From contig NZ_AP028654.1 of the NCBI RefSeq assembly GCF_033097505.1, positions 2,190,001 through 2,254,000 on the forward strand: a stretch of 64,000 nt of DNA, given 5' to 3'. The notes under the pieces were generated by a model, which saw only the letters and a program-made list of their open reading frames with translations, searched no databases and had not been told where the DNA came from. This document shows, one piece after another, positions 7,691-17,126 of the stretch; position 1 is the first letter of the stretch; every line of letters begins with the position of its first letter. This stretch comes from Helicovermis profundi (GTDB taxonomy: Bacteria > Bacillota > Clostridia > Peptostreptococcales > Acidaminobacteraceae). Position numbers and translations under genes: made by a program.

Positions 7691-8950
7691 ATGAAAAAAA
7701 ATAAAGTGATTTTAATAATCCTATTAATTGCATTTGTCAGTGTAAATTCATATATACTACTCACAAAAAAAACCGTAGTAAACTTTTATTCACACCCAGA
7801 TAAGCTAGGATTTTTAAACGAGGCTATTAACGAATTTGAATCAAAACATAAAAATATTGATATAAATATGATTGAATTACCTGACAACACTAACGAGAAA
7901 TATGAAATTATTAGTTCTACTCTTGCACTAAAAGATGGGTCAATCGATGTAATTGATGCCGATGTCACTTGGCCTTCGATTTTCGTTAACGCAGGTTGGG
8001 TAGAAAATATTGACACTCTACTTCCAGAAGAAGAAAGAAAGGACTATTTAGATAGCGCAATAAGTTCTGCTACAATCGATGGTAATTTATACGGTATTCC
8101 ATATAGAATCGATTCTGGAATGCTCTATTATAGAAGTGATTTACTTGAAAAATATGGATTTAAAGTTCCTAAAACTTGGAATGAACTCATTAGAATTTCA
8201 AATTATATTATAGAGAAAGAAAATAATGACAAGCTTTATGGTTATGCTGGAAGTTGGTTTAAATATGAAGGGTTAACTTGTAATTACTTAGAATTTTTAT
8301 GGAGCGATGGTGGCACTTTTATCAAAGATGATCATTCACTTGGCTCAAAAAAATCAGCAATAAAAGCACTAACAACTATGAATGATATGATCTATAAAGA
8401 TAAAATAGCTCCTCCAAATGTTTACGATTTAAAAAGTGGAGATTTGCGAAAATTATTTATTAACGGGCAATTAATATTTATGAGAGACTGGCCAACTGGT
8501 TGGAAATATACTAATAAAGATGAATCACTAGTCAAAGGTAAAGTTAAAGTTTCGCCATTACCTTATTATGACAACTATGGTAAAAGCCATGGCACTTATG
8601 GTGGTTGGCTTTATATGATATCAAAATATTCAACTCATAAGAAAGAATCTATGGAATTTATAAAATTTTTAACAAGTTATGAACAAGAAAAAAAGAATGC
8701 ACTTCTCTATAATTATCTTCCATCTGTTAAATCACTTTATGAAGATGAAGATATTCTTGTTAAAATGCCTTTTATAAATAGAATGAATGGTTATTTTAAT
8801 GAAGCAAAACCGAGACCAAGAGTATATAATTATGATATAATATCTTATATCATACAAGATGAAGTTTCAAATGCTTTAAAAGGTACAAAAGACCCTAAAA
8901 CATCTATTGATGATATGTTTTTAAGAATTAATGATTTAAATGAAAAATAA
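7691..8950 (+). CDS. Extracellular solute-binding protein, family 1
   Basis: A 419-residue ABC-type sugar-binding protein. An N-terminal hydrophobic segment (VILIILLIAFVSVNSYILL) acts as signal or anchor without a lipobox cysteine, so the protein may stay membrane-tethered. The mature part shows the family-1 pattern: VVNFYSHPDK, an INEFESKHKNI helix, DVIDADVTWPSIFVNAGW, YGIPYRIDSGMLYYR and GGWLYMISKYS. AAAGGGAGA precedes ATG 7691. No permease or ATPase genes follow; instead a sensor kinase starts 34 bases downstream. This suggests a sensing role, with the binding protein presenting a sugar to the kinase, though a transporter elsewhere could also use it. Confidence 0.85.
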   Translation: MKKNKVILIILLIAFVSVNSYILLTKKTVVNFYSHPDKLGFLNEAINEFESKHKNIDINMIELPDNTNEKYEIISSTLALKDGSIDVIDADVTWPSIFVNAGWVENIDTLLPEEERKDYLDSAISSATIDGNLYGIPYRIDSGMLYYRSDLLEKYGFKVPKTWNELIRISNYIIEKENNDKLYGYAGSWFKYEGLTCNYLEFLWSDGGTFIKDDHSLGSKKSAIKALTTMNDMIYKDKIAPPNVYDLKSGDLRKLFINGQLIFMRDWPTGWKYTNKDESLVKGKVKVSPLPYYDNYGKSHGTYGGWLYMISKYSTHKKESMEFIKFLTSYEQEKKNALLYNYLPSVKSLYEDEDILVKMPFINRMNGYFNEAKPRPRVYNYDIISYIIQDEVSNALKGTKDPKTSIDDMFLRINDLNEK

Positions 8951-8983
8951 TCGTACAAATATGTACATCTGAGGTGTGAATTT

Positions 8984-10768
8984 ATGAAAAAAATTATTAT
9001 AATTACATTTATTTTAATGATATTATTTTTTTATAATTTTAGTATCATAAATTACTCAGATAATTCTAAGATTATCAAAGAGTTAAATTTCGTAGGAGTA
9101 AATAATAATTTTCCTTATATATTTAATGATAAAAATGGTAAAGCAAAAGGGCTTATTGTTGATATCTTAAATGAAATTTCAAAAGAGAGTAATTATAAAA
9201 TTAATTTTATTCTAACTTCTCCCCAAAATATAATTTCAACTTTCAACGAAAAAGGTGATATTTTGTTTTCAGATAATTATATCGACTCATCAAACTATAA
9301 TTACAAAAATACTGTTCCTTTTTTAACTATTAGAAATCATATATTTGCTTACAAAAATCTAAAAGAATTACTAAAATTAAAATCATATGATAATCATTCA
9401 ATAATTGATAAATCTTTAAAAAATAAACAAGTAGGTATAAAAAATAAAGAATTATCTATAAATATGGGATTATTATATACTAATAAATCAAATTTAATTA
9501 CTTTTGACAATTACTCAGAAGGACTTTTACTTTTAAAAAATAAAAAAGTAGATTTAGTAATTATGCCAGAAACAACCGGAAAAGCTTTAATAAGAGATGA
9601 GGGTTATAGCAATTTGTTGATTTCTAAAAAGCACATTTTCTTAGAAAACTATTTTTTTACAGTAAAAAATGAAAATACTGCTTTGCTTGATGAACTTAAT
9701 AAGCAAATACTGTTACTTCAAAAAGGAACTTTTATATCTGAAACTAATAGCAAATGGATTTCTAATATACAGGTTAATAGCATAAATTATTCGTATCTAA
9801 AATATTTTAATATTATTATTTTTTTAACTATAATTTACATTTTGTACCTTATATATAAAAGTAATAGCCTTAAAAACACTGTTGAAAACAAAGAATTTAA
9901 AATCAATGAGCAAAAAGAAATTAACGAAGAATTATTATCTGAGCTACTTAAACACGAAAAAGTTAAAAATGATTATTTTATTAATTTATCTCACGAACTA
10001 AGAACTCCGCTAAATGTAATTTTAGGCGCTACTCAATTAAGCGAAACATATATAAAAAAAGAAAATTATACAAAATTAATTGAAAATGCTGCATACCACA
10101 ATTCCATTATAAAGAATAACGGATATCGACTTCTTAGAGTTATTAATAATATTATAGATATTAATAAATTTGATATCGATGAATATGTTATAAATATTGA
10201 TTTTGTTGATATTGTATATATTCTAGAAGAAATTATCAATTCCACAAAACAATACGTAAATATGAAGAACCTTAAATTAAATTTTACTAGCGATATTGAT
10301 GAAAAAATTATCCAATGTGATCCATTTGAAATAGATAGAGTATTTATGAACTTACTTTCAAACGCAATTAAATTTTCAAAAATTGACGGAGAAATTTGGA
10401 TAAATATTTATGATGAAAGTGAAGGAATAAAAATTGTTTTTAAAGATAATGGAATAGGAATTCCAAAGGAAAAACAAAGTTCGATTTTTAAACGATTTTC
10501 TCAAGTAGATAACAATTTAAACCGTGCACATGAAGGCAATGGAATTGGTCTTTACCTTGTTAAATCGATTATAAACTTACACGGCGGTACTATTGAACTC
10601 GAAAGTGAAGAAAATATAGGTACTACATTTACAATATTTCTTCCTACTAAATCAAATTATACTTCTACTAATACTTCAAATGGAATTAACTCAAATCTAA
10701 ACAACCAATACAATGTTGATTTAGAATTTTCTGAGATTATACAAGAAAATTTGCAAGAAAAAAACTAG
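8984..10768 (+). CDS. Sensor histidine kinase with extracellular SBP3-like domain
   Basis: 594 residues. N-terminal membrane segment (residues 2-22), an extracellular domain of about 230 residues with the family-3 substrate-binding pattern (LNFVGVNNNFPYIFNDKNGKA, VGIKNKELSINMGL, VDLVIMPETTGKALI), a second span near residues 272-294, a short coiled linker, then HisKA with phospho-acceptor H337 in NLSHELRTPLN. The HATPase_c domain has NLLSNAIKFSK, DNGIGIPKEKQ and GNGIGLYLVKSI. The C-terminal 40 residues are Asn/Ser-rich and disordered-looking. It shares an operon with the solute-binding protein. No response regulator is adjacent. It signals presence of an amino-acid- or sugar-like ligand; the ligand is unknown. 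Confidence 0.9.
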   Translation: MKKIIIITFILMILFFYNFSIINYSDNSKIIKELNFVGVNNNFPYIFNDKNGKAKGLIVDILNEISKESNYKINFILTSPQNIISTFNEKGDILFSDNYIDSSNYNYKNTVPFLTIRNHIFAYKNLKELLKLKSYDNHSIIDKSLKNKQVGIKNKELSINMGLLYTNKSNLITFDNYSEGLLLLKNKKVDLVIMPETTGKALIRDEGYSNLLISKKHIFLENYFFTVKNENTALLDELNKQILLLQKGTFISETNSKWISNIQVNSINYSYLKYFNIIIFLTIIYILYLIYKSNSLKNTVENKEFKINEQKEINEELLSELLKHEKVKNDYFINLSHELRTPLNVILGATQLSETYIKKENYTKLIENAAYHNSIIKNNGYRLLRVINNIIDINKFDIDEYVINIDFVDIVYILEEIINSTKQYVNMKNLKLNFTSDIDEKIIQCDPFEIDRVFMNLLSNAIKFSKIDGEIWINIYDESEGIKIVFKDNGIGIPKEKQSSIFKRFSQVDNNLNRAHEGNGIGLYLVKSIINLHGGTIELESEENIGTTFTIFLPTKSNYTSTNTSNGINSNLNNQYNVDLEFSEIIQENLQEKN

Positions 10769-10790
10769 TTCGTATAAACCAGTTTTTTTC
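10758..10790. terminator. Bidirectional terminator between the kinase gene and cysE
   Basis: AAAAAACTaGTT-cgtat-AAaCCAGTTTTTT overlaps the kinase stop codon and has A and T runs on both sides, so it can serve both converging genes. Confidence 0.8.
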
Positions 10791-10811
10791 TTTTTTTCTT
10801 TAATTTTGCTA

Positions 10812-11387
10812 TTAAATAATCATATCATTATAGATTTCAATTTTATCATTAATATTTACGATTTTTTTATGCGAACCTCTATTTCCACCAATCATTCTAG
10901 ACGGAATTCCTACTGAGGTCGAATTAGTAATCGTATTTTTTAAAACAACAGATCCAGCTCCAATCTTACTACCAGAATCAATATAAATAGGACCTAAAAT
11001 CTTAGCACCTGAGCCTATTGTAACATTATCACCAATTGTTGGATGTCTTTTGCCTATATCCTTTCCTGTACCACCTAAGGTAACACCTTGATAAATTGTA
11101 ACATTATCACCAATTTCAGTAGTTTCTCCTATAACAACACCTGTTCCATGATCAATAAATAGATTTTTCCCTATTGTTGCTCCTGGGTGAATTTCTATTC
11201 CAGTAAAAAATCTTCCTAATTGAGAAAATAATCTTGCTAAAAATAGTAATTTTCTTTTAAATAAAAAATTACTTAATCTGTATATACCTAAAGCGTGAAC
11301 TGAAGGATAAAGTAGTAATACCTCAACAGATGTTCTTGCAGCTGGGTCTTGTTTCTTTATATAATCTAAATAGTCAAATATTTTCAT
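10812..11387 (-). CDS. cysE: Serine O-acetyltransferase
   Basis: A 191-residue CysE of the short clostridial type. A helical N-terminal part ([22 protein letters not shown]) precedes a left-handed hexapeptide beta-helix: [31 protein letters not shown], written here only by its key parts HPGATIG, IDHGTG and GETTEIG, with catalytic His in DHGTG and [11 protein letters not shown]. It makes O-acetylserine for CysK. Start 11387 is chosen for GGAGG six bases upstream; a longer frame from 11453 would overlap cysK. It lies 25 bases after cysK and shares its T-box control. Confidence 0.92.
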   Translation of the reverse strand: MKIFDYLDYIKKQDPAARTSVEVLLLYPSVHALGIYRLSNFLFKRKLLFLARLFSQLGRFFTGIEIHPGATIGKNLFIDHGTGVVIGETTEIGDNVTIYQGVTLGGTGKDIGKRHPTIGDNVTIGSGAKILGPIYIDSGSKIGAGSVVLKNTITNSTSVGIPSRMIGGNRGSHKKIVNINDKIEIYNDMII

Positions 11388-11412
11388 TTTATCCTCCAAT
11401 CCATAAACCAAT

Positions 11413-12318
11413 TTACAAATATATACCTGTTGAAACATATTTTTCTCCGCCATCTGGTGAGATAAATACTATATTTTTATCATATCCATATTTATCGAAA
11501 ATTTTCATAACTGCTGCTAAATTTGCGCCTGTTGATATGCCAATAAACAAACCTTCTTGCTTTAATAATTTTTTAGTCATTTCAAAAGATTCTTCATCAG
11601 TTACAGTAACAACTTCATCAATAAATTCTTCCTTATAGTTACTTGGAATAAAACCAGCACCTATTCCTTGAATTTTATGTGGTCCAGGTCCATTACCTGA
11701 AATAACTGCACTAGATTCTGGTTCTACTGCAACAACCTTAATATTTGCATTATATTCTTTCAAGTATTTAGCTACGCCAGTTATAGTTCCACCTGTTCCT
11801 ACTCCTGTAACAAATATTTCTATATCTTTATTACTTTTTATAATTTCTGGTCCTGTAGTTTCATAGTGGTAAAGGTAGTTGCTTTCATTTGAAAATTGAT
11901 TTAGCATAAAATAATTTTTATTTGATTCAAATAATTCATTAGCTTTTTCGATTGCACCTTTCATTCCTTTTGTTCCATCCGTTAATATTAGTTCTGCTCC
12001 ATATGATTTTATAATGTTTCTTCTTTCTATACTCATTGTCTCAGGCATAACTATTTTTACGTTATATCCCATAAGATTTCCTATCATAGCAATTGCAATT
12101 CCTGTATTACCACTAGTTGGTTCAATTATGGTACTGCCTTTTTTTAGTTTCCCTGTCTTCATAGCATCTCTAATCATTCCATAAACAGCTCTATCTTTTA
12201 CACTTCCACCAGGATTTTTACCTTCAAGTTTCACATATAGATTCTCAGCTCTTTTTTCAACATTACTTACCTTTACAATTGGTGTATTCCCTATTAGTTC
12301 TAAAATATTATTTTTCAT
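11413..12318 (-). CDS. cysK: Cysteine synthase (O-acetylserine sulfhydrylase)
   Basis: A 301-residue PLP enzyme that converts O-acetylserine and sulfide to cysteine. The PLP lysine is K41 in GGSVKDRA; the substrate loop [12 protein letters not shown] is near residue 66 and the phosphate loop is [11 protein letters not shown]. The C-terminus has [14 protein letters not shown], standard for CysK. First gene of a cysK-cysE operon; upstream is a T-box leader whose specifier reads as a cysteine codon, so the operon should open on cysteine starvation. Confidence 0.94.
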   Translation of the reverse strand: MKNNILELIGNTPIVKVSNVEKRAENLYVKLEGKNPGGSVKDRAVYGMIRDAMKTGKLKKGSTIIEPTSGNTGIAIAMIGNLMGYNVKIVMPETMSIERRNIIKSYGAELILTDGTKGMKGAIEKANELFESNKNYFMLNQFSNESNYLYHYETTGPEIIKSNKDIEIFVTGVGTGGTITGVAKYLKEYNANIKVVAVEPESSAVISGNGPGPHKIQGIGAGFIPSNYKEEFIDEVVTVTDEESFEMTKKLLKQEGLFIGISTGANLAAVMKIFDKYGYDKNIVFISPDGGEKYVSTGIYL

Positions 12319-12361
12319 TTTCTTCCTCCAAATATATATAAATTAATAAAATCAAATACAA

Positions 12362-12628
12362 AAATAAAAAAACTCCGTCTCTATTTTAGAGACGAAGTAT
12401 ATTCGCGGTTCCACTCTAATTATTATAAATAATAATCACTTTTTCGAGCACATTAAAATACTCTATTTTATTAACGGAAAATCCGATGCAGCCTACTAAA
12501 TTCGGTGCATAGCTCAAAAGGGCACTTCATAACATTTTTTATAAAAACCTCTCACCTTTGGTTTTCTCTCTTAAATAATCCATGTAACTACTTTCCTTTA
12601 TCAAAGCTCTATCTTTATTAATTTGTAA
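12362..12628 (-). promoter_or_regulatory. T-box leader of cysK-cysE, probable Cys specifier
   Basis: On the minus strand the T-box bulge motif GTGGAACCGCG is followed by a terminator stem (CGTCTCTA/TAGAGACG) and seven T. A stem-I AGAGAG element and a GAA-G-TGC stretch upstream fit the specifier position seen in the glycine T-box of this window, reading TGC (Cys). This fits the downstream genes. Confidence 0.88.
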
Positions 12629-12679
12629 TTTTCTTTAGTATATATTCTTAATTCCTAGTTGTCAAGTAAGAATTAAAAA

Positions 12680-13741
12680 TTATTTTAATATTTCTAGTGG
12701 AGTCTTAATAAATTCTCTTATACCATGATCTTTCTCATGTTTTCTAAGAATTTCTTTCATTTTATCTTTATTACCTTTCATTTCATTTATTTTTTTATAA
12801 TCTACTCCTTGAGAAAATGGACACGCTGTAATACAAATTCCGCAATCAGTACCTAAACTTCTCCATCTTTCATAACAAGTCTCATGATTTATTTTCCATC
12901 TTAAATTATCATTTTCATCAGTTATTTTATTTATAGGAATAGATTTACCAGGACAAGTTTTTATGCACTTACCACATATTTCGCAAAATTCTTCTAAACC
13001 CCAATCATCTTTTTCATCAATTTCAAGTGGAATATCTGTTGTAATTACACCAATTCTAACTCTAGAGCCATATTTTTTTGTAGTAAGAATTCCGTTTCTT
13101 CCAAGACTACCAAGTCCCGCTTCTCTTGCTACTAAAGGAACTACAGAAAGAAAGTTTCCATCCATTTGATTTCTAGCATCATAGCCTAAATCTTGAATAA
13201 AATAACTACCAATCATACCAATAATGCCCGCATTAAGATAACCCTTTGTTACTTCAATTACCTCTTCAAGCATGGGAGCACGATTCATCATTTCCTTGTC
13301 CATTTCAACTAAAAAACAAATAGCATATTTATGTTTTTCTGTTACTTTTTTTCCATAAACTTCACTAGAACGACCTCTATACGAATAATAAAATTCATCC
13401 TTCATTTCACAAATTCCAACTTCTACAGCACCTAAATATTTTAGAAATTTCTTAATTCTTTTTGTAATTTCAATACTTTCTACAGGAGTTTCAATTTCTG
13501 ATTTTTTACCAGAAGATAAATGCTTAATATCACCCAAGAATCTAAAAATAGTATCCGGAAACTTAGCATTAATAGGATGATAGGCCATTGTTCCTTCACC
13601 ACAAATATTAGGTAATTCTCTAAGATAATCATCAAATTCCTTTTTATCAGGATTTCTAGAGTAATATTCATTATATTCATATGAACCCTTTCCATAAGTC
13701 ATTCTTGAAAACATAATATCTCTTTCATCAAATTTTTTCAT
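12680..13741 (-). CDS. QueG/reductive-dehalogenase-like 4Fe-4S protein
   Basis: A 353-residue cytoplasmic protein with a two-cluster ferredoxin domain near residues 255-325: CEICGKCIKTCP and, after ETCYERW, CGICITACP. The region before it (VPLVAREAGLGSLGRNGILTTKKYG) is the conserved cobalamin-cradling motif shared by epoxyqueuosine reductase and reductive dehalogenases. There is no TAT signal peptide, unlike respiratory dehalogenases, and the length fits neither QueG nor classical RdhA exactly. Start 13741 has AGGAGGG four bases upstream. Expected chemistry is a corrinoid- or flavin-linked reduction of an unknown substrate. Upstream (13742-13864) holds TATAAT and a short CTAACA/TGTTAG palindrome. 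Confidence 0.75.
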   Translation of the reverse strand: MKKFDERDIMFSRMTYGKGSYEYNEYYSRNPDKKEFDDYLRELPNICGEGTMAYHPINAKFPDTIFRFLGDIKHLSSGKKSEIETPVESIEITKRIKKFLKYLGAVEVGICEMKDEFYYSYRGRSSEVYGKKVTEKHKYAICFLVEMDKEMMNRAPMLEEVIEVTKGYLNAGIIGMIGSYFIQDLGYDARNQMDGNFLSVVPLVAREAGLGSLGRNGILTTKKYGSRVRIGVITTDIPLEIDEKDDWGLEEFCEICGKCIKTCPGKSIPINKITDENDNLRWKINHETCYERWRSLGTDCGICITACPFSQGVDYKKINEMKGNKDKMKEILRKHEKDHGIREFIKTPLEILK

Positions 13742-13864
13742 TTTCCCTCCTAAAAAAGTTCCTATTTTAAAAATAATACACTTTTTAAAATAAGAACTCA
13801 AGAATACTTTTGTACATAGAAGTAAAATTATATACTAACACGTATGTTTATATATGTTAGTTAT

Positions 13865-14163
13865 GCCTTACGTCATACGTGAATCATGCATTCCCATACC
13901 TCTGCTTTTAAATTTCAAGGCAATGTATTTTCGTATATGTGAATGGCGCCTTACGCCCGATACGTGAAGCCATGAATTACCATGACTCTGCTTTTGAATT
14001 TCATGGCAATGTATTTTCGTATATGTGAATGGCGCCTTACGCCCGATACGTGAAGCTATGAATTACCATGACTCTGCTTTTGAATTTCATGGCAATGTAT
14101 TTTCGTATATGTGAATGGCGCCTTACGTCGAAGACGTGAAGCCATGAATATATACGAAAATAC
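13865..14163. repeat. Tandem array of ~86-bp structured repeats
   Basis: Three full units (starts 13865, 13948, 14034; spacing 83 then 86 and 86) and a partial fourth from 14120. Each unit begins GCCTTACG and contains GCCATGAA/TTCATGGC arms, a GATACG-type element and TTTTCGTATATGTGAATGG. Units 2 and 3 are nearly identical; unit 1 has diverged. Base composition is richer in G+C than the surroundings. The array fills the gap between the start of the iron-sulfur gene and the 3' end of the lipoprotein gene; no coding potential is seen. Confidence 0.92.
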
Positions 14164-16934
14164 TAATTTGTAACATTATTAAACATTTCAATTTGTGATT
14201 TATTTTTTTCATCAGTAATACTCTTATATCCATTATTAATAAAATATGAGTTTAATATTTTAAAATCGCTAACATCATTCATATTAATCATAATGCTTCG
14301 CTTGGGATTTTCTATTTTTTCAGTTGTAGGATTATAAATAGTTTGAACACCATTAAAAGTAATTCCTTTTACATTATCTAAAATATAAAGATTCTCTGTA
14401 TCATTCTCATATATTCTTGAATCTTTAATCAAAATATTTTTTACATCCTTTAACTTAATAGGAACAATTGTAGAATCTGTTATCATTGATCCATCCATAC
14501 TAATATTATCTGTTTTTTCTGCGTTAAGACCAATTAAGCCTGAACCAAATAAAAAAGAATCTGAAATATTAATATTGCTAGAATCTTTAATTCCAAAAAC
14601 ATCTCCTGAACACACATTATATAAATGTCCAACAATAAGATTATCAAAATTTAAATTTTTACTATTTTTTATATTAATAACTGTATCATATTCTGTCATA
14701 ATAAATGCAGGTTTATCTCCTAGAGTCTTTATAGTTAAATTATTTCGTGATTCAAATTTTTCATTAAATACTTGTTCACCTGAATCATTATATGAGTATC
14801 CACCCAATATATGGTAAACTTTCGGATCTAAAATTAATGTTCTATCATCACCTAAATTTCTAACCAATTCATCAGAATTATGAATTCTAATTACTAAATT
14901 TTCATTTGCTGTTGAATTATTAAATTTTACAGTATCGTGCTTAATTTCCTTTTTAAATTTATCTAAAGAAGTTATATAGCTATTATATTTATTATATATT
15001 TTCTTAGCATTATCAAAAAACACACTATAATCCAAATCACCACTAATAATATTTTTTTCTACCAAATAATCTTTCATATCTTCTGTTATCAAATATAATT
15101 TTTTTGACAATAAACTTGGAATTTCTTTATATATACTGGTATATTTAGAAGTTGGATACGTTTCAATTAAATACTCGTACATAGAAATATTATTACTTGA
15201 AATGGCATAATCATAATAATATAATTCATTTTCATTTGAATTATTCGCCCAGTTCATAATTGCAAAAGGTCCACTTAAATTTAGTGCATAACTTTTTTCG
15301 TAATTAGTTATGCCATTTTTATAATCAAAAGCAGGATGATCTTCATTAAATTTTTCCCACATAATTAAATTATCAATTGCTTTATAGGAATATTCTGTTT
15401 GAACGTAAGTCCTATCCATATTTTGCGAAGCCGATTGTGAAGCAATCTCCTTATTTCTAAGTAATAAATACTCTAAAATATCTTCAGTAACATACTTGTT
15501 AACACTCGATATAATAAATCCCGGGTCTTCTTCAAAATAAACACCATCCATAGTATCTGATATTTTTATACCTGAACTTTCAAGCATGATAATCTTAGAT
15601 TTTAGCAATGTATCGTTTATCTCAGATATTTCTTTAATAGTAATTGTATTATCATCGTTATAGTTTAAAATTTTATCTAAATCAGTATAGGAAAATAAAT
15701 TAAAATCTGCATTTTGAATATACTTGTTATAATAGGCTAAAAATTCACTAAATACTTCATCATTAATAGAATCATACGATAATTTTTGAGAAACATCTTT
15801 ATATGCATAAAGTGCCGTTTCAACACCTCTTAAATCAAAAATACCTAAATTATCTATAAGTTTACTATACTTTTCAATAGCTTTTTCTTTTAAGATATCT
15901 TCACTTAAATCTAAAGAATTATTTATCCAATCAGTGGTTTCTTTAATTAGCAAATCATAATATGAATTATCTTTCACAATGTAAGTATTATTAAAAATAT
16001 CTTCACTATTTGTTTCTACAACAAATGTATTGTTTTTAATAACACTATTGGTAAATGCATCCCTAAAATTAAATAAATTATCAAGTTTATTTCCTTCAAT
16101 TTTACAATTATAATATTTTATTGGATTTTCAGAATCATTGTTTGAAAAATTAGTATAAATATCCTCATTTGAATATTCACTATTATTTAAAAACTCAGTA
16201 TTTACAAATCCTATATTTTTCGAATTATAGGCATTAACAACACCATCTATTATTGTATTATTTTCAAATTTTGAATTCGTAAATTCAATTTTATTAGAAT
16301 TTTTTATTACTACTCCTGAATAAGAATTATCATGAATTACTGTTTTATCTATTTTAAAATTTTCAGAATCTTCAAAAGTAATACCAATCGTACCTGAACC
16401 AAATAAATTCAAATTATTTAATTCTACATTATCAGAATAATCAAAGTATAAAACTCCTCCAGAACATTCACCTTTATCTTCTGTGTGTCCCATAGTAATA
16501 TTACTAATTTTAAGATTATCTACATCTTTAAAAGTTAAGACATTTGAATATCTTGGATTAATTAAAAATCTTGTGTTTTTTACATCCTCACCTATTAATG
16601 TTAAGTTATCAACTTTTCTAAATATAATTTGCTCACCATCATATGTAGATTCATATCTAATAAATTCATTATTAACTTTAACACTTAAAAGATCATAATC
16701 TCCGCTCTTAAGTTTTATTATTGCATTTGGTTTGATTGCATTAAGTAACTCTTCAGTTGTTGAAACTTCAACAGTATTTTTATTATTTTGTTCTACCTTA
16801 TTGTCAATAATATCAACCGCTTCACTCTTATTAACATCAGTTACATCTGTTTTTTTACTATTATCATTTTTAGTACACCCACTTATAAAAATTGCTGTGA
16901 AAACTAATAGTAGTAATATTATTTTTTTATTCAT
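14163..16934 (-). CDS. Large lipoprotein with two parallel beta-helix regions
   Basis: 923 residues with a clear lipoprotein signal (LLLVFTAIFISGC, lipidated Cys 20). After a low-complexity linker, residues ~60-330 form a right-handed beta-helix of N-rich turns, followed by a helical middle region (~340-690) and a second beta-helix (~700-920). Both helices share the motif GH...CSG..V followed by LFGSG.IG, so they look like an internal duplication. Beta-helices of this sort bind polysaccharides or act as adhesins, but no catalytic residues are evident. ATG 16934 is preceded by AGGAGGGA. It stands alone between the tandem repeats and ilvA. Substrate and role unknown. Confidence 0.82.
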   Translation of the reverse strand: MNKKIILLLLVFTAIFISGCTKNDNSKKTDVTDVNKSEAVDIIDNKVEQNNKNTVEVSTTEELLNAIKPNAIIKLKSGDYDLLSVKVNNEFIRYESTYDGEQIIFRKVDNLTLIGEDVKNTRFLINPRYSNVLTFKDVDNLKISNITMGHTEDKGECSGGVLYFDYSDNVELNNLNLFGSGTIGITFEDSENFKIDKTVIHDNSYSGVVIKNSNKIEFTNSKFENNTIIDGVVNAYNSKNIGFVNTEFLNNSEYSNEDIYTNFSNNDSENPIKYYNCKIEGNKLDNLFNFRDAFTNSVIKNNTFVVETNSEDIFNNTYIVKDNSYYDLLIKETTDWINNSLDLSEDILKEKAIEKYSKLIDNLGIFDLRGVETALYAYKDVSQKLSYDSINDEVFSEFLAYYNKYIQNADFNLFSYTDLDKILNYNDDNTITIKEISEINDTLLKSKIIMLESSGIKISDTMDGVYFEEDPGFIISSVNKYVTEDILEYLLLRNKEIASQSASQNMDRTYVQTEYSYKAIDNLIMWEKFNEDHPAFDYKNGITNYEKSYALNLSGPFAIMNWANNSNENELYYYDYAISSNNISMYEYLIETYPTSKYTSIYKEIPSLLSKKLYLITEDMKDYLVEKNIISGDLDYSVFFDNAKKIYNKYNSYITSLDKFKKEIKHDTVKFNNSTANENLVIRIHNSDELVRNLGDDRTLILDPKVYHILGGYSYNDSGEQVFNEKFESRNNLTIKTLGDKPAFIMTEYDTVINIKNSKNLNFDNLIVGHLYNVCSGDVFGIKDSSNINISDSFLFGSGLIGLNAEKTDNISMDGSMITDSTIVPIKLKDVKNILIKDSRIYENDTENLYILDNVKGITFNGVQTIYNPTTEKIENPKRSIMINMNDVSDFKILNSYFINNGYKSITDEKNKSQIEMFNNVTN

Positions 16935-16963
16935 AGTCCCTCCTGTTTTTTTTCAAATATTAA

Positions 16964-17010
16964 AGAAATAAAAACTCCCTCTGAAGTTTATAAATTCATT
17001 TATATATAAT
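16964..17010 (+). repeat. Decayed partial copy of the ~140-bp repeat
   Basis: Only the 3' arm of hairpin 2 and the terminal AATTCATTTATA remain (TAAAAACTCCCTCTGAA is intact). It lies just upstream of the lipoprotein start. Confidence 0.65.
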
Positions 17011-17030
17011 TAATTTTTACAAAAAATAAA

Positions 17031-17069
17031 TTTAGTACACAAATTATTATATATTAATTGTGTACTAAA
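17031..17069 (-). terminator. Terminator of ilvA
   Basis: Arms TTTAGTACACAA/TTGTGTACTAAA with an AT loop and a T-rich tail on the minus strand, downstream of the ilvA stop. Confidence 0.8.
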
Positions 17070-17126
17070 CTCAGTAAATATTTTGAAATTGTAATTATAT
17101 TTTAATTAAAGAATTAATATTCTAAT

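Noticed and set aside
13480-13695. Minus-strand frame of 71 residues overlapping the 4Fe-4S gene
   Set aside because: Out-of-frame shadow; the main frame has the family motifs and ribosome binding site.
13865-14163. CRISPR array
   Set aside because: The units are contiguous tandem repeats without unique spacers, and no cas gene is near.
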